Below, in pieces: positions 25,196-33,975 of a DNA stretch of 64,000 nucleotides; within the stretch, counting starts at the first letter, position 1, and each line of letters starts with the position of its first letter. The notes under the pieces were generated by a model, which did not search any database, was not told the DNA's origin, and saw only the letters and a program-made list of their open reading frames with translations. Source of the stretch: Algoriphagus sp. NG3 (lineage in GTDB: Bacteria > Bacteroidota > Bacteroidia > Cytophagales > Cyclobacteriaceae); contig NZ_CP139421.1 in NCBI RefSeq assembly GCF_034119865.1, forward strand, positions 5,434,501 through 5,498,500, given 5' to 3'. Position numbers and translations under genes: made by a program.

Positions 25196-26068
25196 ATTTC
25201 TCATGTCAAAACCCCAGTTTAGCTTTTGTCTTAAAGTATCAAAGAAATGATAATGAGGCAACTTTACCAATTTTGCAGAAAAGTTTTCCTTTTTCACACT
25301 CAGTTTCACCTCGGAGGAAATTGACGTAGATCGAGAGTCCAAAGATATTAAGAATTTCTCTGCCCGCCCTTCTATTTCAAAACTGATCTCACTTTCATCC
25401 GAAACAATGATAGGACGAACGTTCAGATTGTGAGGGCTAACGGGGGTGATGACGAAGTTTTTCGCCTCAGGGGATATCAATGGCCCGCCACAGCTTAAGG
25501 AATACCCTGTGGAGCCTGTAGGTGTAGATACGATTAGACCGTCGGCCCAATAGCTGTTTAAATATTTTCCGTCTATATAGGTGTGGACTGTGATCATCGA
25601 AGAAGTATCACGCTTATGGATGGTGAATTCATTCAACCCGAAGTTCAAGCCGTTGAATAATTTTTTATGGCTATGAAGGGAAATAAGGGTTCTTGATTCT
25701 ATTTGGTAATTGCCCGTAGCGAGTTCGGATATGGCTTCAGAAATTTTCTCTGTTGCCACTGTAGCCAAAAAGCCCAGTCTTCCCGTATTCAGGCCTAAAA
25801 TCGGGATTTCTAATTCACCCACTAGGCACACTGCGTCCAGCAAGGTGCCGTCTCCGCCTATAGAAATCACAAAATCCATAGACCCCATTTCCTCTTTGTT
25901 TTCCAACGCCCAATAGCTAAGGGCATTATTCCCAAGCTTGCGCAGCTGCCGGTCAAATTGCTCTGTGGCGAATATTTCGAAATGATGCATATTAAGCGCA
26001 TCAAAAAGTGACTTAACATCCGGGAGCAATTCTGCCTTCAGCGCTAAGCCATGAAGTGCGACTTTCAT
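25193..26068 (-). CDS. nadK: NAD kinase
   Basis: Phosphorylates NAD to NADP. The 291-residue protein carries the diagnostic VISIGGDGTLLDAV motif (about 70-83), LGLNTGRLGFLATV, and the NE-containing LNEFTIHKRDTSSMI followed by DGLIVSTPTGSTGYSLSCGG. All catalytic segments are intact. It begins 3 bases after the CBS-domain gene and is probably co-transcribed with it. Confidence 0.96.
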   Translation of the reverse strand: MKVALHGLALKAELLPDVKSLFDALNMHHFEIFATEQFDRQLRKLGNNALSYWALENKEEMGSMDFVISIGGDGTLLDAVCLVGELEIPILGLNTGRLGFLATVATEKISEAISELATGNYQIESRTLISLHSHKKLFNGLNFGLNEFTIHKRDTSSMITVHTYIDGKYLNSYWADGLIVSTPTGSTGYSLSCGGPLISPEAKNFVITPVSPHNLNVRPIIVSDESEISFEIEGRAEKFLISLDSRSTSISSEVKLSVKKENFSAKLVKLPHYHFFDTLRQKLNWGFDMRN

Positions 26069-26071
26069 GTC

Positions 26072-26737
26072 CTAAATATCTAAAAATCTTAAAAGGTTAC
26101 CGATTCTGTCTTCTTCACTGCTGACTCCTGATTCTTCCTGATAATGATCAATGACTTTATACCCGAACCGTTCCAGAGTAGCTTTGATATGGCGAAGCTC
26201 TGTCTGATCCAGTTTTAAGGTGAGCTTGATCTTAGTGTCATCCAGAGGATCCGTAGTGATGAAGGAACTGAGCACCTTGGAATTTTCTGATTCTATAACT
26301 CTGGAAATCTCCGAAAGGCTATAATCTGTCATAGCCAGGGACAATATCACCACGCTACCTTGGGATTTGATAGAAAGGCTATCCGCAAAAGCGGCTATAG
26401 AATCTTCCATAGTGACTATGCCGAGGTAGTTTGACTCTCTGTCCAGTACTGCTACCAGATTGGAATGTTGTTCAGAACTCACTCTCAATACATCGTAGAT
26501 ATGCTTGTCTGAGAACACCCAGCAATCGATGTTTTCCGGTTCGATGTCTGCAATCAGCGTGTCTGGGTCATTCTTTTCAAAAATCCTCTCCTCCTTGATC
26601 AAACCTAGAAATATCCCTTTGTCTATCACCGGGAGTACGTCAGTTCTGATCTCCTCCATCCATGCCAGTGCCATACCGGTTTTATCGGAAAGCTTGAGCG
26701 GTGGGATCAGATTATTGATGTATTCGTATGCGTGCAT
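26072..26737 (-). CDS. CBS-domain protein
   Basis: Cytosolic 221-residue protein with two CBS motifs (about 5-55 and 75-125; VAVLDRESNYLGIVTMEDSI) and a C-terminal ACT-like region (about 130-195; VVILSLAMTDYSLSEISRVI). CBS pairs bind adenosine nucleotides, so an energy- or NAD-linked regulatory role beside nadK is plausible but not shown. No catalytic or channel domain is attached. Gap to nadK is 3 bases. Confidence 0.85.
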   Translation of the reverse strand: MHAYEYINNLIPPLKLSDKTGMALAWMEEIRTDVLPVIDKGIFLGLIKEERIFEKNDPDTLIADIEPENIDCWVFSDKHIYDVLRVSSEQHSNLVAVLDRESNYLGIVTMEDSIAAFADSLSIKSQGSVVILSLAMTDYSLSEISRVIESENSKVLSSFITTDPLDDTKIKLTLKLDQTELRHIKATLERFGYKVIDHYQEESGVSSEEDRIGNLLRFLDI

Positions 26738-26829
26738 AGAAGAAAGATAGGGAATGAATTTAAATTTTAAAACGTGAGTACGTCTCTTCTTGTTCCTTTT
26801 GGCAGAAAATAGAGGAGTTTTACTTACTG

Positions 26830-28029
26830 TTAGAGGAAAAAATTGTTGTAAATAATGCCGAGTATCACCCCTCCGGCAATGATTACTGGAGAGGATACCT
26901 TAGTAAACTGCAGCAGAATATACGTAGCAAGAATAAAAATAATATTTATGCTATTTGCCTCTAGTGGCTCAAAAAGCAAGTAGGCAGCGGCAATCAACAT
27001 CCCACAGGAAACAGCATTGATTCCTTCCAATGCAGCTCTTATCGGTCTGTATTTTTTCAGCTGGTCCCAAAACCTGATTACAAAGAAAATAAGGAAAATT
27101 CCCGGTAGGAAAATTCCCGCAGCGGCTATTAACCCCCCTATAAAAAATCCTGCCGTCCCGAATTCTCTCATGGATAGGGCACCAACATAGGAGGAGATAG
27201 TGAAGGTAGGGCCGGGGATCCCCTGGGAAATGGCATAACCGGTGAGAAATTCCTCTGAGCTCAGGAAGTGCTTAAAATCCACGAATTCCGTGTATAAATA
27301 GGGAACCAATACCTGTCCGCCTCCGAAAATCAGGCTCCCGTTCCGATAGAAGTTCTCGAAAAGCAAGATGGGTTGATATTTTGTAATTGCGCCTAAGGCT
27401 GCGGCCAAGACGAGCACCCCGCCCCAGAGGTAGAAGTTGGCCCATTCGATTTTTAAAGGGGTATCTTTTTCCAGTTTGGGTTGCTGCTTGTATTTGAAGG
27501 AGGTGCTTAGCCCACCTATTACCAGCAATACAGGGAAGATATAGGGGGAGTTGTAGAAAAAGGATATAAAGGCAGAAATCAACACCAGCACCATTGCTTC
27601 AGTGGTCTTTATTGTCTTTCCGATTATTTTTTGTGCGGCAAAGATGATAAACCCAATCGCCATGGGCTGGATAAAACGGGCGAAATCCAGTGCCCCGGGA
27701 GTGCTTTCCTGAAGGAAATTGATCAGCATTGCCGCTAGGATCATCAGCAATGTGGCAGGTAAGATCCAAACTAGTAAAGCTAAATAAGCTAGATTGGGGC
27801 CGCCTACCCGGAAAGCAATGGCACAGATCAGCTGTGTGGAGGAGGGGCCTGGGAGCATGTTGCAGAGTGCGTTGAGCTCCCAAAGCTCCTCTTCCAGAAT
27901 GTAAGCTTTCCTCTTTACAATACGGTCAAGTAGCATCGCAAGAAATGCCTGGGGGCCGCCAAATGCGGTTATAGAAAGCATAATTGTGTCTTTCAGAAAT
28001 AGGTAGTATCGGACTTGCTTTACCGACAT
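26830..28029 (-). CDS. Chromate transporter (CHR/ChrA family)
   Basis: Inner-membrane permease of 399 residues with two homologous CHR halves and about ten membrane segments. Family motifs are clear in both halves: SITAFGGPQAFLAML and LCNMLPGPSSTQLICAIAF in the first, FGGGQVLVPYLYTEF and QGIPGPTFTISSYVGAL in the second. Known members export chromate, but many genomic copies have no proven substrate. The stop of the 2OG-oxygenase gene is 3 bases before its ATG, so the two are probably co-transcribed. Confidence 0.9.
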   Translation of the reverse strand: MSVKQVRYYLFLKDTIMLSITAFGGPQAFLAMLLDRIVKRKAYILEEELWELNALCNMLPGPSSTQLICAIAFRVGGPNLAYLALLVWILPATLLMILAAMLINFLQESTPGALDFARFIQPMAIGFIIFAAQKIIGKTIKTTEAMVLVLISAFISFFYNSPYIFPVLLVIGGLSTSFKYKQQPKLEKDTPLKIEWANFYLWGGVLVLAAALGAITKYQPILLFENFYRNGSLIFGGGQVLVPYLYTEFVDFKHFLSSEEFLTGYAISQGIPGPTFTISSYVGALSMREFGTAGFFIGGLIAAAGIFLPGIFLIFFVIRFWDQLKKYRPIRAALEGINAVSCGMLIAAAYLLFEPLEANSINIIFILATYILLQFTKVSSPVIIAGGVILGIIYNNFFL

Positions 28030-28032
28030 GCC

Positions 28033-29010
28033 TTATTTTCTTAGCCCTAGTTCCCGGAGCCGTTCTTCCAGAAATTCACCGGCAGTGGCATCCTCAAATT
28101 GTTTAGGATGTTCAGCATCAATACAGCTGTCCAGGCAGGTGAGATCCATTTCTGACCGGGGGTGCATAAAGAAGGGAATGGAATACCTGCTGGTGTTCAT
28201 TTTGTCCCGGGGTGGGTTGACTACTCTATGAATAGTAGATTTCAGCTTTTTATTGGTTAATCGCTCTAGCATATCTCCCACATTGACTACCAATTGATCA
28301 GGAAGTGCAGTTATTGGGATCCATTTGCCATCTCTTCTGAGTACCTGAAGTCCATCGGCGCTTGCGCCCATTAACAGAGTGATCAGGTTGATGTCACCAT
28401 GTTCCGCAGCTCTCACGGCATCCGCAGGCACCTCATCAGGGTTTTCTATTGGAAAGTAATGGATTTGCCTTAAAATGGAATTTCCATGGGCAACCTTTTC
28501 CTCAAAATAATCTTCTTCCAAGTCCAGAGAGAGTGCGATCGCCTGGAGCATTGCTTTCCCTGCGTTTTCAAGGGTTCTATATGCTTCATTGGCATCCTTT
28601 TGGAACTCGGGAAGCTCTGAAGGCCAGATGTTTGGTGGGTATTCCGCTTTGATAGGATCTGTATCCGGGATTCTGCTGAGCTCTTGCCCTACGTGATAGA
28701 ATTCCTTTAAATCACCGGTATTTCTGCCTTTGGCATGTTCTTTACCTTTTCCCGTGTAGCCTCTTTGAAACCCGATTTCAGGTTTCTCGTACTTGGACTT
28801 GATCTCATCCGGGAGCTTAAAAAAGTCTTTAATCGAACCATATAGCCTATCTTGTAGGTCTTGGGATAAACCATGGTTTTTGATGGCCACAAAACCAATA
28901 TTCTGGTATGCTTCTCCTAACTTATTTACAAATGCTGCTTTTTTTTCGGGGCTGCCGGAAGTGAAATCGGCTAAATCTAAACTTGGGATCTCATCAAATA
29001 GGATTTCCAT
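28033..29010 (-). CDS. 2-oxoglutarate/Fe(II) oxygenase, isopenicillin N synthase-like
   Basis: Non-heme iron oxygenase of 325 residues with the DIOX_N domain (about 5-120; AYQNIGFVAIKNHGL) and the catalytic jelly roll. The iron triad is H204, D206 and H261 (AAEHGDINLITLL, STIHRVVNPP), and R275 in TSRYSIPFF binds 2-oxoglutarate. This matches small-molecule hydroxylases rather than true isopenicillin N synthase, since no ACV synthetase gene is near. The substrate is unknown. Confidence 0.9.
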   Translation of the reverse strand: MEILFDEIPSLDLADFTSGSPEKKAAFVNKLGEAYQNIGFVAIKNHGLSQDLQDRLYGSIKDFFKLPDEIKSKYEKPEIGFQRGYTGKGKEHAKGRNTGDLKEFYHVGQELSRIPDTDPIKAEYPPNIWPSELPEFQKDANEAYRTLENAGKAMLQAIALSLDLEEDYFEEKVAHGNSILRQIHYFPIENPDEVPADAVRAAEHGDINLITLLMGASADGLQVLRRDGKWIPITALPDQLVVNVGDMLERLTNKKLKSTIHRVVNPPRDKMNTSRYSIPFFMHPRSEMDLTCLDSCIDAEHPKQFEDATAGEFLEERLRELGLRK

Positions 29011-29084
29011 ATGATTACGTATAATAGTTCAAGGTCTAATTTATGTTTAAAATTAGATATCTTTAATTTCAATTTACACGCTGT

Positions 29085-29852
29085 ATGAATAAAAACCTGA
29101 CATTACTCACATTGATTTGGCTTTTGTCGGCATGTTCCTCAGAAAAAGAACGTATTAATGAGGAAGTTGTCACTACATCCTCCCCAGAGGTGGCAGTGGA
29201 GCCCGTCACTCCGCAGGTGAAGTTTTTTCAGTATGAAGACCAGGAAGCCTACCCGGATGCTATTCTCGAGTTATATACTCCCTTGGGGAATCAATCTTTC
29301 AAGGCGGGCAAGGTTCCGTTCGAGTTTAATGTGAAAAATTTTCCTTTTGACCTGAATGAGACCAGGGAGTTTAAGCTATTCAATATTCTGAATGGCGGAG
29401 ACCCTGTGGGGTTTTACTCCCCCATATTTCAGAGAGACTTGACAGAGGGCAGTTATCGGGTTGTCGCTTACTTGGTTGACGAAGAAGGCTTAGCGTTGAA
29501 AAACTTTGGCAATTATGTGGATAGGGATTTCCAGGTCGGGGATTCCAGGCCTTTTCCCTATTCTGGAGAACCTTATTTAGCGGTAAATTATCCCAGGTCT
29601 GCTCAGGTGTATGAGCCCGGTAGCGAAGTCATTATTGATTTTTTGGTGGTAGGAGGTGATATGAAATTGGATGGTCTCAAAGTGTCTATCGAAATAGACA
29701 AGATGAAGTACGAGATCGACCATATGGCTCCAGTAAGGGTGGAGAATCTGCCGGGAGGCAACTATACAGTCAAAGTAAGATTACTTCATTCAGATGGAAA
29801 AGAGCTGGATGGCCCATTTTCAAGTGTGAGTAAATCGATCATTGTTCGCTAA
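29085..29852 (+). CDS. Lipoprotein of unknown function
   Basis: A 255-residue exported lipoprotein; the lipobox LLSAC places the lipidated cysteine at residue 17. After an acidic linker (about 18-45) the protein contains beta-rich, Ig-like stretches (AVNYPRSAQVYEPGSEVIID, PGGNYTVKVRLLHSDGK). I do not recognise a named family. It precedes serS by 39 bases and may share its transcript. Confidence 0.75.
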   Translation: MNKNLTLLTLIWLLSACSSEKERINEEVVTTSSPEVAVEPVTPQVKFFQYEDQEAYPDAILELYTPLGNQSFKAGKVPFEFNVKNFPFDLNETREFKLFNILNGGDPVGFYSPIFQRDLTEGSYRVVAYLVDEEGLALKNFGNYVDRDFQVGDSRPFPYSGEPYLAVNYPRSAQVYEPGSEVIIDFLVVGGDMKLDGLKVSIEIDKMKYEIDHMAPVRVENLPGGNYTVKVRLLHSDGKELDGPFSSVSKSIIVR

Positions 29853-29891
29853 CATGCTTATCTTTGGAACTTCAATTTCAAAGATTTTAAG

Positions 29892-31163
29892 ATGCTTTTA
29901 GTCAATCAGATTCGAGAAAACTATGCCGGCGTGCTGGCCGGACTTCAAAAGAGAAATTTCCCAAATGCGGAAACTGTACTGAACCAGGCAGTTGAGTTGG
30001 ACGAGTTGAGAAAATCCTCTCAGGCAGAGCGTGATCAGTTGCAGGGTGAGTCCAATTCCATTTCTAAGCAGATTGGAGCTTTGATGCGGGAGGGAAAAGC
30101 TGAAGAAGCAGTAAAAATCAAAGAGAGAACTGCTGAGCTGAAGTTGCAGATAAAAGATCTGGAAGAGCAGAATACCAAAGCGGAAGAAGATCTAAAAGCT
30201 TTGCTCTATACAATCCCTAATGTTCCCCATACTTCAGTGCCTGCAGGAAGAACAGCTGAAGATAATGAGGTGGTACTGGAAAATGGTATAATCCCTGAAC
30301 TTCACGATGGTAAACAACCGCACTGGGAGCTGATCAAAAAGTATGATATTATAGACTTTGATCTGGGGTCAAAAATCACCGGAGCCGGATTTCCTGTATA
30401 TAAAGGAAAAGGGGCGAGACTTCAGCGAGCCCTGATCAATTTCTTTCTGGATGAGGCGTTGGCTGCAGGATACTACGAGATTCAACCGCCGATATTGGTG
30501 AATGAAGACTCAGGCTATGGCACAGGCCAGTTGCCTGACAAAGAAGGACAGATGTACTATGCGGATGCAGATAATCTTTATCTGATCCCTACGGGAGAAG
30601 TTCCGATTACGAATATCTATCGTGATGTGATTTTGTCTGAGAGTGACCTACCGATCAAAAATGTGGGGCATTCCCCATGTTTCCGTAGAGAAGCCGGTAG
30701 CTGGGGTGCTCACGTGAGAGGATTGAATAGATTGCATCAATTTGATAAAGTGGAGATTGTACAGATTACTCATCCAGATAAATCCTATGAGAAGCTGGAG
30801 GAGATGAGCAATTATGTTCAGGGGCTTTTGCAAAAACTAGAGTTGCCTTATCGCGTATTGAGACTTTGTGGAGGGGATATGGGCTTTACGTCTGCCTTGA
30901 CGTATGATATGGAAGTGTTCTCTGCTGCGCAGGAAAGGTGGTTGGAAGTGAGTTCTGTTTCCAATTTTGAGACTTACCAGACTAACCGACTGAAATTACG
31001 CTTCAAAGGGGAGGACAAAAAAACACAGTTGGCACATTCCTTAAATGGCAGTGCCTTGGCCTTGCCGAGAATTGTGGCTTCTATTTTGGAAAACAACCAG
31101 AAGCCTGACGGTATCCATATGCCTAAGGTATTACATTCTTATTTGGGATTTGACAAGATCTGA
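29892..31163 (+). CDS. serS: Seryl-tRNA synthetase
   Basis: Class II synthetase charging tRNA-Ser. The 423-residue protein has the N-terminal antiparallel coiled-coil tRNA-binding arm (about 30-105) and the catalytic core with motif 2 PCFRREAGSWGAHVRGLNRL and motif 3 NGSALALPRIVASILENNQ. TGQLPDKEGQMYYADADN and YLIPTGEVPITNIYRD are also typical. A hairpin follows 50 bases after the stop. Confidence 0.97.
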   Translation: MLLVNQIRENYAGVLAGLQKRNFPNAETVLNQAVELDELRKSSQAERDQLQGESNSISKQIGALMREGKAEEAVKIKERTAELKLQIKDLEEQNTKAEEDLKALLYTIPNVPHTSVPAGRTAEDNEVVLENGIIPELHDGKQPHWELIKKYDIIDFDLGSKITGAGFPVYKGKGARLQRALINFFLDEALAAGYYEIQPPILVNEDSGYGTGQLPDKEGQMYYADADNLYLIPTGEVPITNIYRDVILSESDLPIKNVGHSPCFRREAGSWGAHVRGLNRLHQFDKVEIVQITHPDKSYEKLEEMSNYVQGLLQKLELPYRVLRLCGGDMGFTSALTYDMEVFSAAQERWLEVSSVSNFETYQTNRLKLRFKGEDKKTQLAHSLNGSALALPRIVASILENNQKPDGIHMPKVLHSYLGFDKI

Positions 31164-31214
31164 TAGCTGAAGAGCTCAGCAGAGGCCGAATAAGTTTTAC
31201 AGAATATTTTTATT

Positions 31215-31245
31215 AATCAGCCAGATTTTATGAATCTGGCTGATT
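31215..31245 (+). terminator. 13-bp perfect hairpin after serS
   Basis: AATCAGCCAGATT / AATCTGGCTGATT with loop TTATG. The stem is perfect but the downstream T run is weak (AGCTT), so terminator activity is likely, not certain. The rest of 31164-31537 holds no gene, only a short ACCTAT/ATAGGT repeat and the peroxiredoxin promoter. Confidence 0.6.
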
Positions 31246-31498
31246 AGCTTCCAATAGCCTCTAACACTTTCCTTTACCTATTACCTATATGCTTTTCCTA
31301 TGGGCGATAGGTTAATTCAATCATGATTTTTTCATTTGGTTCGCCATCGGTAGCGAGTTTATTTTTCGACCTATTAGCGTGAGGACGGTTTGGTAATAAT
31401 TTGCAAAATAGTTGTTTACTGAAATATTATTTGGCATGGTATCTTTTGCGTTATACTTAACAAAAATCTATTTTTTTTTAAAATATTGATTAGTGGAG

Positions 31499-31506
31499 TA
31501 GCTTTG
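31499..31506 (+). promoter_or_regulatory. Probable -7 element of the peroxiredoxin operon
   Basis: TAGCTTTG is an exact TAnnTTTG match 31 bases before the ATG. A long T run (about 31470-31479) sits where the -33 box would be. No oxidative-stress operator could be recognised. Confidence 0.6.
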
Positions 31507-31537
31507 TGTTATCAAATTTTCAACAAACAACATAAAT

Positions 31538-32170
31538 ATGGCATTAGTAGGAAAAAAGGCTCCAGCTTTTTCAGTAGGAGCAGTAATAAACGGAGAAGAG
31601 ATCATTGAAAATTTCAGCTTAGACCAATATCTAGGTAAGAAAAATGTTATTCTTTTCTTCTATCCAAAGGATTTTACTTTCGTATGTCCAACTGAGCTTC
31701 ATGCTTTTCAATCTAAGTTGGCTGAGTTTGAAAAAAGAGATACGGTAGTAATAGGATGCTCTACCGATACTGAAGAGACTCACCTGGCATGGTTGATGAC
31801 TCCAAAGGCTGAGGGTGGAATTGAAGGTGTAACTTACCCTATAGTGGCGGATGCGGCTAAGACTGTTTCTTTGAATTACGGCGTATTGGCTGGGGAATAT
31901 TCTTTCGATGCTGAGACTCGTCTATGGTCATTTGCGGGTGCTCCGGTAGCATATAGAGGTACATTTTTAATAGACAAGGAAGGGGTGGTTCGTCACGAAT
32001 CTATCAATGACCTTCCATTGGGAAGAAACATCGACGAGTATTTGAGACTGCTTGATGCTCAGATCCACGTGGAGAAATTCGGTGAAGTATGTCCTGCAAA
32101 CTGGGAAGAAGGAAAACAGGCTATGCAGGCAACAAACGAAGGAGTTGCTAACTATCTATCAAATAATTAA
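31538..32170 (+). CDS. 2-Cys peroxiredoxin (AhpC/Prx1 type)
   Basis: Thiol peroxidase of 210 residues that reduces H2O2 and organic hydroperoxides. The peroxidatic cysteine lies in FYPKDFTFVCPTEL (about residue 51) and the resolving cysteine in FGEVCPANWEEGKQAM near the C-terminus. It leads an operon with a thioredoxin-fold protein 2 bases downstream, the likely reductant, and a DUF6952 protein; no ahpF is present. Confidence 0.95.
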   Translation: MALVGKKAPAFSVGAVINGEEIIENFSLDQYLGKKNVILFFYPKDFTFVCPTELHAFQSKLAEFEKRDTVVIGCSTDTEETHLAWLMTPKAEGGIEGVTYPIVADAAKTVSLNYGVLAGEYSFDAETRLWSFAGAPVAYRGTFLIDKEGVVRHESINDLPLGRNIDEYLRLLDAQIHVEKFGEVCPANWEEGKQAMQATNEGVANYLSNN

Positions 32171-32172
32171 TC

Positions 32173-32484
32173 ATGATTGAACTAACTGAAGATACTTTGC
32201 AAGAGCTGGTGACAGGCAATGATCAAGTGATCGTGCAGTTCTCAGCCAGCTGGTGTGGTAACTGCCGCATCATGAAGCCTAAGTTTAGAAGACTTGCAGG
32301 CGAAAATGCGGATAAGGTTTTTGTAATTGTGGATGCTGAGAAATTTCCGAATTCAAGGAAATTGGCTCAGGTGAACAATTTACCTACTTTCGCTTCTTTC
32401 AAAGGAGGACAGTTGGTAAATCAGATTCAGACGAATAAAGAAGATCAATTAAAAGCACTGATTCATGAAGTTGCCAGTAATTAA
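32173..32484 (+). CDS. Thioredoxin-family protein with CGNC active site
   Basis: Thioredoxin fold of 103 residues without a signal peptide. The active site is SASWCGNCRIMKP, CGNC instead of the common CGPC; the cis-proline loop VNNLPTFASFKGGQ is intact. Replacing the proline usually changes the redox potential toward a less reducing thiol pair. Located 2 bases after the peroxiredoxin gene, so it is the probable electron donor for it. Overlaps the next gene by 20 bases. Confidence 0.92.
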   Translation: MIELTEDTLQELVTGNDQVIVQFSASWCGNCRIMKPKFRRLAGENADKVFVIVDAEKFPNSRKLAQVNNLPTFASFKGGQLVNQIQTNKEDQLKALIHEVASN

Positions 32485-32713
32485 AGCTATCCAAAAAACC
32501 TGTACTCCTGAGCAGATCGAAACAGCCCTGGAAGTATTGGAGCATATCTCAGAAGCACCTTCCCTGAAGGAGCCTGAGATCGATGTGATCGGAGAGCTGA
32601 TCTCCAATCTCTGTGGAGCTTTGGAAGTACATGAACTGGTAGCCGGTGGTATGACAGAACGAGACGCCGGAAATACATTTATGAAAAAGGTCTTGGGATC
32701 GATTGATCGATAG
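32465..32713 (+). CDS. DUF6952 small protein
   Basis: An 82-residue helical cytosolic protein I place in DUF6952, a Bacteroidota family linked to peroxiredoxin genes. It has conserved-looking LISNLCGALEVHELVAGG and ERDAGNTFMKKVLGSIDR, with two cysteines (C13, C50). Its ATG overlaps the thioredoxin gene by 20 bases, which indicates translational coupling. It may be a partner or regulator of the peroxiredoxin system; function unknown. Confidence 0.75.
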   Translation: MKLPVIKAIQKTCTPEQIETALEVLEHISEAPSLKEPEIDVIGELISNLCGALEVHELVAGGMTERDAGNTFMKKVLGSIDR

Positions 32714-32740
32714 AAAATATTTTGGGTTTATTGTTAATAG

Positions 32741-32773
32741 AAAAGGAGCTTCAGGTTGAAGTTCCTTTTTTTT
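32741..32773. terminator. Terminator shared by convergent operons
   Basis: AAAAGGAGCTTCA / TGAAGTTCCTTTT with one mismatch, followed by a run of eight T on the plus strand and an A run before it that serves the minus strand. It separates the peroxiredoxin operon from the convergent DUF3037 gene. Confidence 0.85.
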
Positions 32774-33155
32774 ATGCCACATTCTCCTCAAAGAGCCTTT
32801 GCAGTGTCTGCTCCAGGTCTTCAGCATAGCCGGAGTGGGGCCTGGAAGTCTGGATAACGGAGCTTCTTACGGCTGTGAGCCATCGAAATCTCGAAGCTAT
32901 GTCCATAGCTGCAATATTGCCTCCATGGATAGCCCCTGCGCATATTTTCTCAAAAGATTCCAGATTCTTCTGGATCATTTCTATATCAGCCAAGGGGTCT
33001 AATGCCTGAAGTTTCTGCCGGTCAAGTTTGATTTTACATCCCAAAAAGCCTTTTTTCCAATGGCAGATGATCACACCCACATTGATAAATTCCTCCCGCT
33101 CTACCCGTGGTACTACCCGGATGATCGCATACTCATATAAGTGCTGTTCTTGCAT
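32772..33155 (-). CDS. DUF3037 protein
   Basis: A 127-residue cytosolic protein of DUF3037, function unknown. The N-terminus YEYAIIRVVPRVEREEFINV and GVIICHWKKGFLGCKI are characteristic. It overlaps the upstream HipA-like gene by 23 bases, so the two are translationally coupled. The same pair is, to my recollection, adjacent in many bacteria, which points to a functional partnership. Confidence 0.85.
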   Translation of the reverse strand: MQEQHLYEYAIIRVVPRVEREEFINVGVIICHWKKGFLGCKIKLDRQKLQALDPLADIEMIQKNLESFEKICAGAIHGGNIAAMDIASRFRWLTAVRSSVIQTSRPHSGYAEDLEQTLQRLFEENVA

Positions 33156-33927
33156 CTAGGGCTTCTTTTGTAAATTGGTCTGAATAGGTTAATCGTAGTG
33201 AAAGAAAGTCGTGGTAAACTCGACGGATCTCTGCTGGATCTTCAGCATCTCCACTGGCAAGGAGCCATTCTTCCGGAAGTAGATCCACTATTTTTTGCAA
33301 CTTTTCAGGAGACAGGATATTTCGGAACTCTTCGTTTACTTGCTGCAGCTCTGATGCAGAAGGAAGCAATACATGGTTGCTGATGATTGGGAATGGCCCT
33401 TTGGCATTCTTTTCCCAATGTATCCATGCATGTTGAAACAGAAAAGATGCGCCATGGTCAATCAGCCAAAGTTCCCTGTTCCACATCAGCATGTTGGTGT
33501 TTCTGAAGGTGCGGTCTACATTGGTGATGAACAAATCCAGCCAGACTATCTTTGATGCCAATAGGGGATCAATAGGCATGGCAATAGGATCGTAATTAAT
33601 AGCTCCGGAAAGGAAATGCAGAGCGAGGTTCAACCCTTGGCTTCCCTTTAGCAAATCTTGTATTTCTTCGTCCCCCTCAGATCTGCCAAAAGCCGGAGCG
33701 AGGTTTGCAAATACCAATTCTGGGACTTTCAATCCCAATTCTCTTGCGATTTCACCTCCTAGCAATTCCGCAATCAGTGCTTTTTCCCGCTGTCCGGCTC
33801 CCCGGAATTTCAGCACATACTTGAACCCGTCGTCGGCATCTGCCAAAGCAGGGAGTGAGCCACCCTCTCTTAAAGGCAGAATATACCGGGTTACATTTAC
33901 TGTCCGAAGTAGCAACTTGTCATTCAT
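33133..33927 (-). CDS. HipA-like kinase-fold protein
   Basis: A 264-residue protein of the HipA-like kinase group. It has a nucleotide-binding strand (FKYVLKFRGAG, with the likely catalytic lysine), a catalytic-loop equivalent DLFITNVDRTFRNTNML and a metal-binding DFG equivalent LWLIDHGASFLF. It lacks the N-terminal HipA subdomain and the HipB antitoxin partner of the classic toxin-antitoxin pair; instead its 3' end overlaps a DUF3037 gene. Substrate and role are unknown; phosphorylation of a protein is the family-based guess. Confidence 0.82.
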   Translation of the reverse strand: MNDKLLLRTVNVTRYILPLREGGSLPALADADDGFKYVLKFRGAGQREKALIAELLGGEIARELGLKVPELVFANLAPAFGRSEGDEEIQDLLKGSQGLNLALHFLSGAINYDPIAMPIDPLLASKIVWLDLFITNVDRTFRNTNMLMWNRELWLIDHGASFLFQHAWIHWEKNAKGPFPIISNHVLLPSASELQQVNEEFRNILSPEKLQKIVDLLPEEWLLASGDAEDPAEIRRVYHDFLSLRLTYSDQFTKEALDARTALI

Positions 33928-33975
33928 ATAAGGCTAATAAAGCAGATCTGATTGGTTAAAGTTAAGAAAACTGTT

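Noticed and set aside
28033..29010. True isopenicillin N synthase of an antibiotic cluster
   Set aside because: No ACV synthetase or other biosynthetic genes nearby; the family similarity covers many small-molecule oxygenases.
33133..33927. Classical HipBA toxin-antitoxin pair
   Set aside because: No HipB-type helix-turn-helix gene is adjacent and the N-terminal HipA subdomain is missing.
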